Positions 18,365 to 26,681 of a stretch of 64,000 nt of DNA are shown here, piece after piece. The notes under the pieces are model-generated. The model worked only from the letters and a program-made list of their open reading frames with translations. It was not told where the DNA came from and did not search any database. The position numbers and the translations under genes were made by a program. This DNA comes from a virus. The stretch lies in IMG/VR virus record IMGVR_UViG_3300035698_014711, positions 1 to 64,000 of that record. One strand, 5' to 3'. Numbering within the stretch: position 1 is the first letter of the stretch; each line of letters starts with the position of its first letter.

Positions 18365-19070
18365 ATTAAACGCTTCCCCAAAGTTTACTACCAAGATTCC
18401 TTCCACAGGTAAATCTGTGAGGTTCCGACCTTATTTAGTTAAAGAAGATAAGGTACTTATGATTGCTTATGAATCAGGAGATTCTGCTACTGTGCTGAGT
18501 ACTGTTCTCGATACAATTGAAGCTTGCTACGACGAGATTGATGCTCGGAATCTTACTCTTTTTGACTGCTTACATCTCTTCTCAATATTGAGGTCTAAAT
18601 CAGTTGGTGAAGTTGTTGAGCTCAACATTGAATGTGCAGAATGTAATGCACTTAATCCAGTTGATGTTGATCTTGAGAAGTCTGCTATGTATGAAATAGA
18701 AGGTACTATAGAGTCTGAAACAGCTATAGCTCTTCAGGAAGATATGGACCTTATTGTCGCATGGCCGACTATGAAAGATGTTATTCAGCACCCCGAGGTC
18801 TTTACGAGTAAATCTCAAACAGAGCTTGGCTTGATCATGCTTAAAATAGTTCTTAGAGAAATCAGAACAGAAGAAGAAATAAGTCTCTTCAAGGAAGCAA
18901 GTGATAATGATATTGAAGAGTTTATTGGTTCCTTAAATGCTCGTCAATTTGCCTCAGTAAATTCTTATATTAAGAATCTCCCTGTGATGAAATATAAGAT
19001 TGATTTTGAGTGCAGAGAATGTAAGCATAAGAATACTATGGAGCTGGAAGACCCACAAGATTTTTTTTAA
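18351..19070 (+). CDS. 26: Baseplate hub assembly protein gp26-like (TTG start)
   Basis: This 239-aa protein is in the T4 baseplate/gp26 family of assembly factors. Two CxxC knuckles are visible (ECAEC near residue 96 and ECREC near 226), likely binding one zinc. The start is TTG at 18351, placed 8 nt after GGAG (18339-18342); the alternative TTG at 18324 has no ribosome site. The frame ends GAT-TTT-TTT-TAA, a perfect T-TTT-TTT slippery heptamer at 19061-19067 immediately before the stop, so some ribosomes may shift to -1 and extend the protein. Confidence 0.7.
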   Translation: MTLPKLNASPKFTTKIPSTGKSVRFRPYLVKEDKVLMIAYESGDSATVLSTVLDTIEACYDEIDARNLTLFDCLHLFSILRSKSVGEVVELNIECAECNALNPVDVDLEKSAMYEIEGTIESETAIALQEDMDLIVAWPTMKDVIQHPEVFTSKSQTELGLIMLKIVLREIRTEEEISLFKEASDNDIEEFIGSLNARQFASVNSYIKNLPVMKYKIDFECRECKHKNTMELEDPQDFF

Positions 19071-19243
19071 TATGGGCATCTCATGATTCTCTGATGAATC
19101 ATTTTAAGACCAATGAGATGTTAGTGGCCGAGCATAACTATTCTCTGACTGAGTTGGGAGACATGATGCCTTGGGAAAGAGAAGTCTACGTTATTATGAT
19201 AACGCAACGTAAAGAAGAAGAGGCCAAAAGATGGCAGCAATAA
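19061..19243 (+). CDS. 51: gp51-like C-terminal extension made by -1 frameshift
   Basis: In the -1 frame after the slippery site the reading continues about 58 codons (LIWASHDSLMNHFKTNEM, then ELGDMMPWEREVYVIMI and a basic end) to TAA at 19241-19243, overlapping the tape-measure start by 13 nt. PWERE followed by a hydrophobic strand is typical of gp51 and of C-terminal parts of tail assembly chaperones. An internal ATG at 19094 could give a 49-aa free product, but no ribosome site precedes it. Position between gp26 and the tape measure is the classic place for a frameshifted chaperone pair. Confidence 0.65.
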   Translation, partial: FFLIWASHDSLMNHFKTNEMLVAEHNYSLTELGDMMPWEREVYVIMITQRKEEEAKRWQQ

Positions 19244-20769
19244 AAGATATCACCAAAGCTCTAAAGGCTAATAATAAGGTTAGTGCTAAGGCTTCAAAAA
19301 AGAATGCTAAAGGTATTGAAAAGCTTACTGATGCTATCGGCCAAATGACTTCTAGACTTGAGATGATTGCAGAAAATCAGACCATCATTGCAACTCGACA
19401 GAACAAATGGTTCAAGCCTCTATCCAAGATCATGAATACTCCTAAGCTTATCAAATCAGCTATAAGTATGATAAAAGATAATCCAATTACAAGACTTACA
19501 AGTGCTATTGTAGAAGCTGTGGTGTTTCCATTCAAGACAGTAACTAAAGTGATGAAAAGTATCTTCGGTATGTTTAAGAAAACTTTTTCAATCTTTACTG
19601 CTCCATTCAAATGGCTATTTGGGAGAAATAAAGAGGGTAAAGAAAATAAGCTCGCTGCTGATATCCAGAATAAGATTCTCGCAGAAGTTAAAAAGCTAAA
19701 TGCTCTAATGAGTAAAGCTTTTAGTGAGGATACTAAAGAACAGAAGAAAAAGAAACGAAATAAGAAGCAAGATGATCTTGAGGCAACTGAAACTGAAAGA
19801 GAAAATAAGAGAAAGCCAAGAGTAACTAATAACCCAAGTCTTCCTATCTTACCTATTGTTCCTGCAACAAATGGGGACGGCGAGACTAATACAATTAATA
19901 GTGCTATATCAGGTGCTGTTGCTGGATCTGTTGTTGGAATTGCTGGTCAAATAGCAAAGAAACTAGGTAAAGGTTTAGCTGGTCTTATTGGTTCAGCAGG
20001 CCTCGGCCTCGGGAGTCTTATTGGTTCAGCAGGCCGAGGCCTCGGGAGTCTTATTGGTTCAGCAGGCCGAGGCCTCGGGAGTCTTATCTCTACAGCACCT
20101 GCTGCAGCACGTGCTGGGTTTGGAAATACTATTAAGACCGCGGCAAGATCACTATCTCCTGGTGGTATTTTAGCCAAACTACTCGGTAAACTTGCTCTTC
20201 CTTTAGCATTAATAGTACCTGATGACCTTGGTGATGGTTCTCTCCAAGAAGGAAATATGACTCCTCGCCAGTTATCAGATCTTGAAGAACAAAGAAGATT
20301 TAGTGGTGCAGAGGCCGCTGCCGAACGTGCCAGGTCTCTGGCCGCTCGTGAAACTGCTTATGATGATTTTGGTTCTGTGATGGATAAATTCAATAGAAAT
20401 GGTGCTCAGTTTGATGAAAGACCACCTGTGATTATACCGCAGGAGCCTGCAGCCCGCGAAGCACAAAGAATGCTCCAGAGAAAATCAGCTGTACGTAGAA
20501 GAAGTATAGCTGACCCTCAGCACAATATACCTTCAGCTATGCTTGCTCCTTCATCATTTACTGGAAGAAATTCTATCAGAATGACTTCAGCCTTAGAAGA
20601 TCTCAATAAGACAATGGCAGACCTTAAGGCTTATCTAGCAAATCCGTCTGTGAATGTTGTTGATACGAGTAGCTCACAGGTTGTAAATAACAGCGGTTCA
20701 ACTGTGAATGTAGGAAAAAGTACCACATCTGGTGACCCATTCAACGGTGGAATTGGTCTTAGGCAGTGA
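19231..20769 (+). CDS. Probable tape measure protein (gp29 position)
   Basis: A 512-aa protein directly after the chaperone frameshift cassette. It has an alpha-helical N-terminus, hydrophobic segments around residues 75-135 and 225-330, a lysine-rich linker near 170-195, and three tandem copies of GLGSLIGSAGR/L near residue 253. These features and the position fit a tape measure; T4 gp29 is 590 aa, so a tail of somewhat shorter length is expected. No recognised enzyme domain. The gene ends before a strong hairpin terminator. Confidence 0.55.
   Translation: MAAIKDITKALKANNKVSAKASKKNAKGIEKLTDAIGQMTSRLEMIAENQTIIATRQNKWFKPLSKIMNTPKLIKSAISMIKDNPITRLTSAIVEAVVFPFKTVTKVMKSIFGMFKKTFSIFTAPFKWLFGRNKEGKENKLAADIQNKILAEVKKLNALMSKAFSEDTKEQKKKKRNKKQDDLEATETERENKRKPRVTNNPSLPILPIVPATNGDGETNTINSAISGAVAGSVVGIAGQIAKKLGKGLAGLIGSAGLGLGSLIGSAGRGLGSLIGSAGRGLGSLISTAPAAARAGFGNTIKTAARSLSPGGILAKLLGKLALPLALIVPDDLGDGSLQEGNMTPRQLSDLEEQRRFSGAEAAAERARSLAARETAYDDFGSVMDKFNRNGAQFDERPPVIIPQEPAAREAQRMLQRKSAVRRRSIADPQHNIPSAMLAPSSFTGRNSIRMTSALEDLNKTMADLKAYLANPSVNVVDTSSSQVVNNSGSTVNVGKSTTSGDPFNGGIGLRQ
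19982..20080 (+). repeat. Three 33-bp tandem repeats in tape measure gene
   Basis: Three units of 33 bp begin at 19982, 20015 and 20048 with GTCTTATTGGTTCAGCAGGC, followed by a partial fourth at 20081. Units 2 and 3 are identical; unit 1 differs only where GGCCTC replaces GGCCGAG-type bases around a GAGGCCTC palindrome. Each unit adds 11 residues. Confidence 0.9.
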
Positions 20770-20826
20770 GTAGCTGTGTTCTAAGCAGCCTTCTTATATA
20801 GATCCATAACCATACATACTAAAAAA

Positions 20827-20855
20827 GGAGCCCGCTAAGGCTCCCTTTTCTTTTT
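20827..20855. terminator. Bidirectional hairpin terminator
   Basis: GGAGCC (20827-20832) pairs with GGCTCC (20839-20844) around CGCTAA. A T-rich run follows on the plus strand and AAAAAA precedes it, giving a U run on the minus strand, so the hairpin can stop both the plus-strand tail operon and minus-strand readthrough from gp32. Confidence 0.85.
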
Positions 20856-20869
20856 AGTGAGATGATAAT

Positions 20870-21784
20870 TTAGTCTTCGTCAGCAAGACTCGAGAAGAAT
20901 GATACTGTATCAGCATCCTCTTCATCAATGATAGAATCAATGATTGTTTCATCAGCCTCGCCTTCATCGTAGGAAGACTTTTCTTCCTTACCTAAGGATT
21001 TCACATTTGCCATAGTTGGGGAGCCACCGCCAACCATTTCATCGCCTAGAACAAAGACGAGACGTGCCTTAAGCTCATTATAGGATTTGAATTTGGATTC
21101 GTCAGTAAAGTCCTTCAACGAGTGGAGTTTACCATAGGCTTCTTCTGCCTGGGCTTCATTGACTTCTGATGGTTTGTCAAATTCAGCCTTATCATAGTTT
21201 GGCCATCCAGCAACCTTCTGCTGGCGAAGCTTAAAGTTAGCTCCTGTCCAAAGATCAAAGACATCAACTGCCAAAACTTCTTCAAGTTCATCTGCAGCTG
21301 GGTTCATTGTGTCCATGATCTTTTCAAAGATCTTTGCACCAAAGCGGTAAAGGAAAACCTTGCCGTTATTCTCTGGTTTTGCAGGATCATTAATCACAAG
21401 AATGTTAGTTACATAATTAGTCTTACGCTTGTGATTTCTCGCCAACTCCTTGTCAGCATCATTACCGGCATTCCAAAGACGGGAGTTGAGTTCACCAACT
21501 GGATCTTCTTTGCCGATAGTTGTGAGGGAGTTTTCATAATACGTACGATTAGCTCTTTCGCCGTATCCTTTAAAGTAGTGATTCCAGTATTTTGCCCAAG
21601 GTAAATCTTCGCCTTCTGGAGCAGGCATGAAACGAATAACTGCGGCACCAATACCTTCGCCGTTTACAGTTAGTTTCCAATAGCGGTCATCGCCACCTTT
21701 ACCACCACTTACAGCCGCTTCTGCGGCCTTTTGGAGATGGGAGAGGTTATTAGAACGGTTCTTTTTTAGAGAAGCAAATGACAT
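20870..21784 (-). CDS. 32: Single-stranded DNA binding protein gp32
   Basis: A 304-aa gp32. The N-terminal LKKNRSNN is a basic LAST-like element for cooperative binding. The OB core shows YWKLTVNGEGIGAAVIRFMP, KTNYVTNILVINDPAKPENN and GKVFLYRFGAKIFEKIMD, and an acidic tail ends the protein as in T4. The zinc ligands of T4 gp32 are missing: there is no cysteine in the whole protein, and the region is YYENSLTTIGKEDPVGELN, as in cyanophage-type gp32. A late box at 21858-21865 gives a leader of about 68 nt. Confidence 0.92.
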   Translation of the reverse strand: MSFASLKKNRSNNLSHLQKAAEAAVSGGKGGDDRYWKLTVNGEGIGAAVIRFMPAPEGEDLPWAKYWNHYFKGYGERANRTYYENSLTTIGKEDPVGELNSRLWNAGNDADKELARNHKRKTNYVTNILVINDPAKPENNGKVFLYRFGAKIFEKIMDTMNPAADELEEVLAVDVFDLWTGANFKLRQQKVAGWPNYDKAEFDKPSEVNEAQAEEAYGKLHSLKDFTDESKFKSYNELKARLVFVLGDEMVGGGSPTMANVKSLGKEEKSSYDEGEADETIIDSIIDEEDADTVSFFSSLADED

Positions 21785-21857
21785 TTAGTAATCCTTTTAG
21801 TACGATTTTGTTCGATTGATTTTTGATTAGTTGGATCATAATATGTATTTCACTTAC

Positions 21858-21865
21858 TATTTATA
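21858..21865 (-). promoter_or_regulatory. Late promoter box for gp32
   Basis: TATAAATA on the minus strand, giving a leader of about 68 nt with AAGGAT before the ATG. Confidence 0.7.
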
Positions 21866-21868
21866 CAG

Positions 21869-22096
21869 TTAAACAGGTAACTGGTTCTCTTTTGGCAAAT
21901 AGTTCAAATCTTTTGCCTCGCATTCAATCCTTTCTTTTACTTTGTTTGATAGGAATTTTCGTGAGTTCTCCAATTCAATTTCATGATGCTTACATAAATC
22001 AATTACAGCATCCATGAAGGTTGAACGAGTTTTGAGAACCCTTGCTAATACGAGATCAGAAAAGGCTCTCTTTGTCATAAATTTATCTTCAATCAT
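21869..22096 (-). CDS. 33: Late-transcription coactivator gp33
   Basis: A 75-aa protein with the short gp33 pattern of cyanophage-like T4 relatives: KFMTKRAFSDLVLARV, TFMDAVIDLCKHHEIELEN, LSNKVKERIECEAKDLNYLP and a final LPV. gp33 tethers RNA polymerase to the sliding clamp at late promoters. It sits between gp32 and the conserved 379-aa gene, overlapping the latter by 4 nt. T4 gp33 is longer (112 aa); assignment is from motif recall. Confidence 0.7.
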   Translation of the reverse strand: MIEDKFMTKRAFSDLVLARVLKTRSTFMDAVIDLCKHHEIELENSRKFLSNKVKERIECEAKDLNYLPKENQLPV

Positions 22097-23232
22097 TTAA
22101 GCGATACTTTCAAAATTATAGTCTGATCGTTGGTTCTCCCGTTAGGAACCTGAGGCTTTGTAGTCAATCCTGCAATTTCTTTCATGACACGAGGATATGC
22201 ATTCTTCAATATGACTGATAAGAATTCTTCAGGCTTTCGAAGTCTGATGCTCATTGATTCTTCGGCATTCACCCCTTGAATTGTTGTTCCTCGAATCTCA
22301 AATTTATCGTCCGTTGATAGAATAGTAAGCATTCTGTTCTTCGTATTGAAAAGATAAACTCTCTTGTTCTGCAGAATGTGAGAAGGATCAATGGAAGTGA
22401 CCTTAAACTCTACTGAAGACTTGAGATATTTGAGAGTCTTTGTTTGCTGAGTAACAGATTTGACTTTAACCATACGAGGCTTTCGGACAGCCTGTTTTGA
22501 CAACACAAACTTTTCAGCATCAGATACAAGAGCAGCAAAGTATTCAGCCCGACGCTTCCGATGAATAGGTTTAGTCATATCAGTAAACCCACCTTGAATT
22601 TCCTTATCATCAGTACTGACAAGGTAAGCATATTCTGCAGCAATTGGTTTATAATAGTTTAAGACAGCATTAGCCATTTGCTGTGAAGCATCGTGCTTAA
22701 GAAGCTCATCAAATAGAGAGAACTCCATGGCTGATTTATGTTCTGGAAGTGACCCTGGGTTGTGACCATCAATTCGAGTCTCTAACTCAGAGATAAACTT
22801 GTCAGTCTTACGCTTGATGATCTCAGCTGGAGAAGGTCCGGATCGCAGAACTTCTTTCTTGCCTTCCTTAAGAGTCTTCTCGCCGATCTGGTTGAGTTCA
22901 AAGAAGCCCTTCTTCAAGGCTTTATTAAAGTCCCAACTGGATGGGAAGGCTCTACCTTCTTCTTTCCAATGGATTGTAGCAGCAAGACCTGAACGAAAAG
23001 CAATGAAGGGATCAGGAGCTGAACAGATGTTCTTTTTGCTGGTGCCCTTGAAATTGCTTCGAGTATAGCTTTTGATCTTGTCAATGATTTCCTTTGCAGC
23101 CAACTCATTTCTAACATAGAACAAGAAGTTGCCCCAGTTATCAGAAGGTGCTGCATCAAATCCACCCCGGAGTTTCCGAGAGAAGACTTTCTTTGCTTTG
23201 ATTTTTTTCTTTGAAATGCTTCTTACAGACAT
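22093..23232 (-). CDS. Conserved phage protein of unknown function upstream of gp33
   Basis: The start at 23232 has AAGGAG 6 nt upstream and yields 379 aa. The ATG at 23253 lies inside the -10 box of the promoter at 23253-23281 and is rejected. The N-terminus is very basic (ISKKKIKAKKVFSRKLRGG). The middle is helical, with KPIHRKRRAEYFAALVSDAE, and the C-terminus is beta-rich. I cannot assign a function; its position before gp33 suggests replication or late transcription. Both an early-type promoter and a TATAAATA box (23286-23293) precede it. Confidence 0.75.
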   Translation of the reverse strand: MSVRSISKKKIKAKKVFSRKLRGGFDAAPSDNWGNFLFYVRNELAAKEIIDKIKSYTRSNFKGTSKKNICSAPDPFIAFRSGLAATIHWKEEGRAFPSSWDFNKALKKGFFELNQIGEKTLKEGKKEVLRSGPSPAEIIKRKTDKFISELETRIDGHNPGSLPEHKSAMEFSLFDELLKHDASQQMANAVLNYYKPIAAEYAYLVSTDDKEIQGGFTDMTKPIHRKRRAEYFAALVSDAEKFVLSKQAVRKPRMVKVKSVTQQTKTLKYLKSSVEFKVTSIDPSHILQNKRVYLFNTKNRMLTILSTDDKFEIRGTTIQGVNAEESMSIRLRKPEEFLSVILKNAYPRVMKEIAGLTTKPQVPNGRTNDQTIILKVSLK

Positions 23233-23252
23233 AGAAATCTCCTTAAAGATCA

Positions 23253-23293
23253 ATTATAACATAAACTGATACCGAGGTAAACAACTATTTATA
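23253..23293 (-). promoter_or_regulatory. Early-type promoter plus late box upstream of 379-aa gene
   Basis: TTTACC (23276-23281), 17 bp, TATAAT (23253-23258); a TATAAATA late box at 23286-23293 lies just upstream, so the gene has both classes of signal. Confidence 0.75.
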
Positions 23294-23348
23294 CATCATT
23301 TAATTGGAATAAAATCTACATCTGAGAATATGTCTTTATCGTTGTTCA

Positions 23349-23885
23349 TTATTTGTTTCTCTCCCAACGTAGAAAGGAATAAGCACTGATAAGCTTACCG
23401 ATATTGATATTGTACTTGACTGCTAGCTTTGCAACCCGCGCTGGTGACATACCGGTTTTATCTGCACCAATATTGCATACCATATCAGCCATCTTTACCT
23501 CAACAGTAGTTACATCACCTGTTGCAATAATGGCTTCAATGAACTCGTCATAGCTCATGCCTTCATACTGAGGAGAGTTTTTCGAGACATTTGCTACTGC
23601 TGTTGCTACCTTTTCACCAAAGAGATGAGAAATAAACTTTCGGTCATATGAGGTATCCTCAATGATATCATGACAAAGAGCTGCAATATATGAATCAGCA
23701 TAGCTTTCCAAAGTATTGTGATCAGCTCGATTGATATGTGAAGCAACCGCTAAGGGATGAGTCCAGTAAGGTTGGTTGCCATACATCTGAGACCCGTGAG
23801 CATTCATCATCCATTTGACAGCTTCTTTCATCCGACGATTCTGATGGTAGGTCTGCAGTGCTTTAAACTGAATATCTTTCATCAT
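23349..23885 (-). CDS. HD-domain protein resembling (p)ppGpp hydrolases
   Basis: About 178 aa from the ATG at 23885 (or 23882). The layout follows the SpoT/MESH1 hydrolase domain: WMMNAHGSQMYGNQPYWTHP, then ALCHDIIEDTSYDRKFISHL with the HD-ED motif, FGEKVATAVANVSKN, and EVKMADMVCNIGA matching the KlADrLhN block. Those residues hold Mn and the alarmone phosphate in the family. It probably removes alarmones or related nucleotides during infection, but substrate is inferred. The start overlaps the kinase-like gene upstream by a few bases. Confidence 0.7.
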   Translation of the reverse strand: MMKDIQFKALQTYHQNRRMKEAVKWMMNAHGSQMYGNQPYWTHPLAVASHINRADHNTLESYADSYIAALCHDIIEDTSYDRKFISHLFGEKVATAVANVSKNSPQYEGMSYDEFIEAIIATGDVTTVEVKMADMVCNIGADKTGMSPARVAKLAVKYNINIGKLISAYSFLRWERNK

Positions 23886-23889
23886 TTTG

Positions 23890-24624
23890 CTACCTATTAT
23901 CAATTAAAATTACTCGATCAGATTTGGCAGCATAGTGCCGAATACAATCATACATATTGTCAATGTGTTCTTCGCCGCAGGTTCCGAGAGGATCAGTGAT
24001 TACAGGCTGATCTCCGCGCCACATGATGTTACTTTCATGGATATCAAACATCATAGGAAGGTTGAATTTTTGGAATGTCTCAGAAAGAAAATCGAATACT
24101 AACTGAGCATAGACTTTATCTTGAACTTCTTCGTAAGCATCAAAAGCCCTGCACTCAGAAAACACTTGAACTCGATGAAAAGTCTGACCGTAGAATTCAG
24201 TAAGGTCTTCCACTTTCTGACTATCAGTATTCATATTGATAAGACCGCCATGGTCGCTCTCAGTCTGCCTGTGAATATTATTTTTCAATGGTGACAATTC
24301 TTCAATCACGGTCCAAGCTTCCTTGGTCTCAAGATTGATATACATAGCATCAAAATTTGGCATCCAGGCCTGGATATCTTTCTCATCAGCAGAGATAACT
24401 GCAAGAGCATAGAGAATCCACATATCATTGATATGTTCTTTCCGGTTTGTGCAGAACTTCTTGATGACTTTTTTCTCAACATTCGACTTATAAACGTGAG
24501 AATGGACCCCACCGCCAATTATTTTGATATAGTCTTCTGAGGCTTTTTGGTCGGGATTCTCAATAAGACAGACTGGGTTGGTTGAAAGCTTTGAGAGTAG
24601 ATCTTGCATGGTCACATTCTCCAT
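23890..24624 (-). CDS. Kinase-fold protein 1 (APH-like)
   Basis: A 244-aa protein with kinase landmarks: a glycine loop IIGGGVHSHVYKS near residue 35 with a following KKVIKKF lysine; MFDIHESNIMWRG near 195, where D-x-H-x-x-N equals the catalytic loop of aminoglycoside-phosphotransferase-like kinases; and VITDPLG near 209 for the metal-binding Asp. All key residues are present, so it may be active. A paralogous-looking gene lies at 29915-30634. It starts an early unit behind a promoter at 24638-24666. Confidence 0.6.
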   Translation of the reverse strand: MENVTMQDLLSKLSTNPVCLIENPDQKASEDYIKIIGGGVHSHVYKSNVEKKVIKKFCTNRKEHINDMWILYALAVISADEKDIQAWMPNFDAMYINLETKEAWTVIEELSPLKNNIHRQTESDHGGLINMNTDSQKVEDLTEFYGQTFHRVQVFSECRAFDAYEEVQDKVYAQLVFDFLSETFQKFNLPMMFDIHESNIMWRGDQPVITDPLGTCGEEHIDNMYDCIRHYAAKSDRVILIDNR

Positions 24625-24637
24625 AATGTATATGAAG

Positions 24638-24666
24638 ACTATAACACATGCAAGGTCTTATGTAAA
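24638..24666 (-). promoter_or_regulatory. Early-type promoter for kinase-fold gene 1
   Basis: TTTACA, 17 bp, TATAGT on the minus strand. Confidence 0.75.
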
Positions 24667-25305
24667 TGGCTTTATTTCACCAAATTCAAATGTTTTCTCA
24701 TCAAATTCGATGGTGCTAAGCTCGTTGAGACAGATGAAACGAGTCCCGTTGATGACCTTATCAACATCATGATGCCAGTGCCCAAAGACCCAAGTACCGG
24801 GTCTATGAAGTTCAAACATTGATTGAAATGCCTTTCTTGTCCGAGAGTCAAAATCTCTTCTATAGAAAGGAAAGAGAGCAACTGCCACTTCTTCAGGACA
24901 TTCATGAGTAACCATCACTCGTGGCTTTGCTTCCTCATAGATATCATTTAGATTGAAGAGTTCATCATAGGAAAGCTCTTCATCTTCCCACCAGTTCCAG
25001 CCTTGCAACCGAGCATAAGCATCAATAGAAAGTGCTCCGCCAATATACATCACATTATTTTCAATTGTGCCGTCAGAAATCCAAGACTTCATTGCTTTGC
25101 AAGCTTCGGGATTATCATGATTTCCGCGAATGAATCTACCTCCTGAGGCTATGCATGCTTCATCAAGACCTTCAGTAACGTTCTTATGCCAGTCACCAAA
25201 CCCTACACCAAAATCTCCTATTTGTACAGTCTTATTAGAATTCAATGACCTGATGAGATCAATGTAGTTCCTATGCTTTCCGTGGACATCACCAATAAAG
25301 TGCAT
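24658..25305 (-). CDS. Calcineurin-like metallophosphoesterase
   Basis: A 215-aa enzyme with the full metal-binding set: MHFIGDVHGKHRNY at the start, QIGDFGVGF, RGNHDNPE near residue 69, VMVTHECPEE near 130 and FGHWHHD near 174. The family cleaves phosphomonoesters or diesters; related phage and bacterial enzymes include PrpE/ApaH-type phosphatases and nucleotidases. The substrate cannot be told from sequence. It ends about 34 nt after the kinase-like gene start region in the same direction. Confidence 0.85.
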   Translation of the reverse strand: MHFIGDVHGKHRNYIDLIRSLNSNKTVQIGDFGVGFGDWHKNVTEGLDEACIASGGRFIRGNHDNPEACKAMKSWISDGTIENNVMYIGGALSIDAYARLQGWNWWEDEELSYDELFNLNDIYEEAKPRVMVTHECPEEVAVALFPFYRRDFDSRTRKAFQSMFELHRPGTWVFGHWHHDVDKVINGTRFICLNELSTIEFDEKTFEFGEIKPFT

Positions 25306-25322
25306 TATTTAAACTCCAGTTT

Positions 25323-25724
25323 CTAAGGGAAGAGAATGAAATTAGTTCTCAACATCTTTTTAATATTAGGTCTAACCACAGTATCATACTCGATAGTCGG
25401 AATAAAAACATAACCGCAAGTTAACATAGGGGTGACATAAGGTTTACCAAAGATAGGTTTAATTGGATAGGACTTATCAACCACAATGCCTCCATAATCA
25501 GCACCATAAGCACCAACTGTTACAGAATAAACTTCTTCAATGGCTTTTTCTGTACCGAGCAAAGTAATAGTTGTGCCGAAGCCCGGGCCTTCTGCAAGCC
25601 AAGTATTGTAATCATCAAAATCTACAAGTTTTTCAGCGGCCATGGACTGAGCGTGCGCGCCCTGGGCAATAGCCTTGCCTGCATTTAAATCAGGAATATC
25701 TTCACGCATTAGAATATATAGCAT
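25323..25724 (-). CDS. Pth2-like peptidyl-tRNA hydrolase fold protein
   Basis: A 133-aa protein that follows the Pth2 pattern: MREDIPDLNAGKAIAQGAHA with the GK..AQ..HA block, a central strand TITLLGTEKAIEEV, and GIVVDKSYPI...GKPYVTPMLTCGYV in place of the VxDAGxTxxxxGTxTvLaIGP end. Pth2 frees tRNA from stalled peptidyl-tRNA, which would fit a phage carrying its own tRNA set. The C-terminus deviates from the consensus, so activity is uncertain. A promoter lies at 25762-25790. Confidence 0.65.
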   Translation of the reverse strand: MLYILMREDIPDLNAGKAIAQGAHAQSMAAEKLVDFDDYNTWLAEGPGFGTTITLLGTEKAIEEVYSVTVGAYGADYGGIVVDKSYPIKPIFGKPYVTPMLTCGYVFIPTIEYDTVVRPNIKKMLRTNFILFP

Positions 25725-25761
25725 TTAATCATTTTAACTCCATGATATGTTTCGTAATGAT

Positions 25762-25790
25762 ACACTAACACAACTAGAGGTTGCTGTAAA
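25762..25790 (-). promoter_or_regulatory. Early-type promoter for Pth2-like gene
   Basis: TTTACA, 17 bp, TAGTGT on the minus strand. Confidence 0.65.
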
Positions 25791-25823
25791 CCCTAGTCTG
25801 TTATAAACCAAATTTATGTTAGA

Positions 25824-25994
25824 TCATTCATTATCTAGCTCCTCCAGAGCAGCTCTAACTGCTTTGATAACTGGATCAATATAGCTATCAAAAACTGGAA
25901 TCCAATCAGGATGAACAAGACCGTTTGCAATCTTTGGTTGTAGGTTTGTAAGATTCCTATCTGCCAGCATTAATGCTTCATATGTTGTTTTCAT
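25824..25994 (-). CDS. Small hypothetical protein (56 aa)
   Basis: Reads MKTTYEALMLADRNL, then KIANGLVHPDWIPVFDSYID and an acidic helical end EELDNE. Mostly helical by composition. Codon use is like the neighbours. No family recognised; the short spacing to neighbours and absence of another frame support it. Confidence 0.55.
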   Translation of the reverse strand: MKTTYEALMLADRNLTNLQPKIANGLVHPDWIPVFDSYIDPVIKAVRAALEELDNE

Positions 25995-26088
25995 TGTCTA
26001 CTCTTTCTAGACTAATTAATATGCTGTTACGGCTTAATGATGACATAACACCTAAAGCTCTATCACGGTCTGCGGCCAGTACTTCATT

Positions 26089-26649
26089 TTACCCTCTTTG
26101 ATGAAAACCTCGGCCGACGCCATCAGCACCAAAGCTAGCAGCAAAAGCATCAGGCTTGAGCTTAATCTTCTCTTTAGATAGACCTGTCATACCTAGAACA
26201 TAACCTGCAGCTTCAACTGCAGCACAAGAAGAACCGTGTTTAGGGTCGGTTGCAATATCAAGGTGAACTTCCACATCAAACTCACGAATCACAAGATTGC
26301 CTTTTTTATCTTCAACAATCTCTGCCAGTTCTTCAATGAATGGAATAAGCTGGTTGTATGCAGCACACACTTTCATGCTTTCATTCATCATTCGAGTCTT
26401 TGGACGATTCTTTTTCACATCGTAATCTGGTTCTACAGATGTATGGCTAAATAGCTTACAGCCATTCTTACCATTTCTGTGGATGATTACAACAGTAGCA
26501 TACCGAGCGAACCAACGATTGTCTTTTCTGAATTTTACAGAATCACAACCGAAATAGATCTTAGTATCAGACCCAAGATCTTGTAGCATACTTACAATTT
26601 CACTAATTTGTTCTTTACTAAACACTTCTTCATTTCCTTCTTGTTTCAT
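26089..26649 (-). CDS. RNase H-like protein of the YkuK/DUF458 family
   Basis: A 186-aa protein with the RNase H-like layout of the YkuK family: TKIYFGCDSVKFRKDN near residue 29 (first Asp), a paired strand RYATVVIIHRNG, VEVHLDIATDPKHGSSCAAV near 135 (second acidic cluster), and KPDAFAASFGADGVGRG at the end. Members are predicted nucleases; no target is established. Its ATG overlaps the stop of an 11-codon leader ORF with a strong ribosome site, and it has no clear site of its own, so it is probably translated by coupling. Confidence 0.7.
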   Translation of the reverse strand: MKQEGNEEVFSKEQISEIVSMLQDLGSDTKIYFGCDSVKFRKDNRWFARYATVVIIHRNGKNGCKLFSHTSVEPDYDVKKNRPKTRMMNESMKVCAAYNQLIPFIEELAEIVEDKKGNLVIREFDVEVHLDIATDPKHGSSCAAVEAAGYVLGMTGLSKEKIKLKPDAFAASFGADGVGRGFHQRG

Positions 26650-26681
26650 TGTATTCTAGGTTTGTTTATATGACAAGTCAT
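26646..26681 (-). CDS. Leader peptide MTCHINKPRIQ upstream of YkuK-like gene
   Basis: AAAGGAG precedes an ATG at 26681. The 11-codon frame ends in TGA that overlaps the next ATG as ATGA. The leader region further upstream contains an ACGCTC...GAGCGT hairpin, and a TATAAATA box sits at 26784-26791. This looks like a translational coupling or attenuation device. Confidence 0.5.
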   Translation of the reverse strand: MTCHINKPRIQ

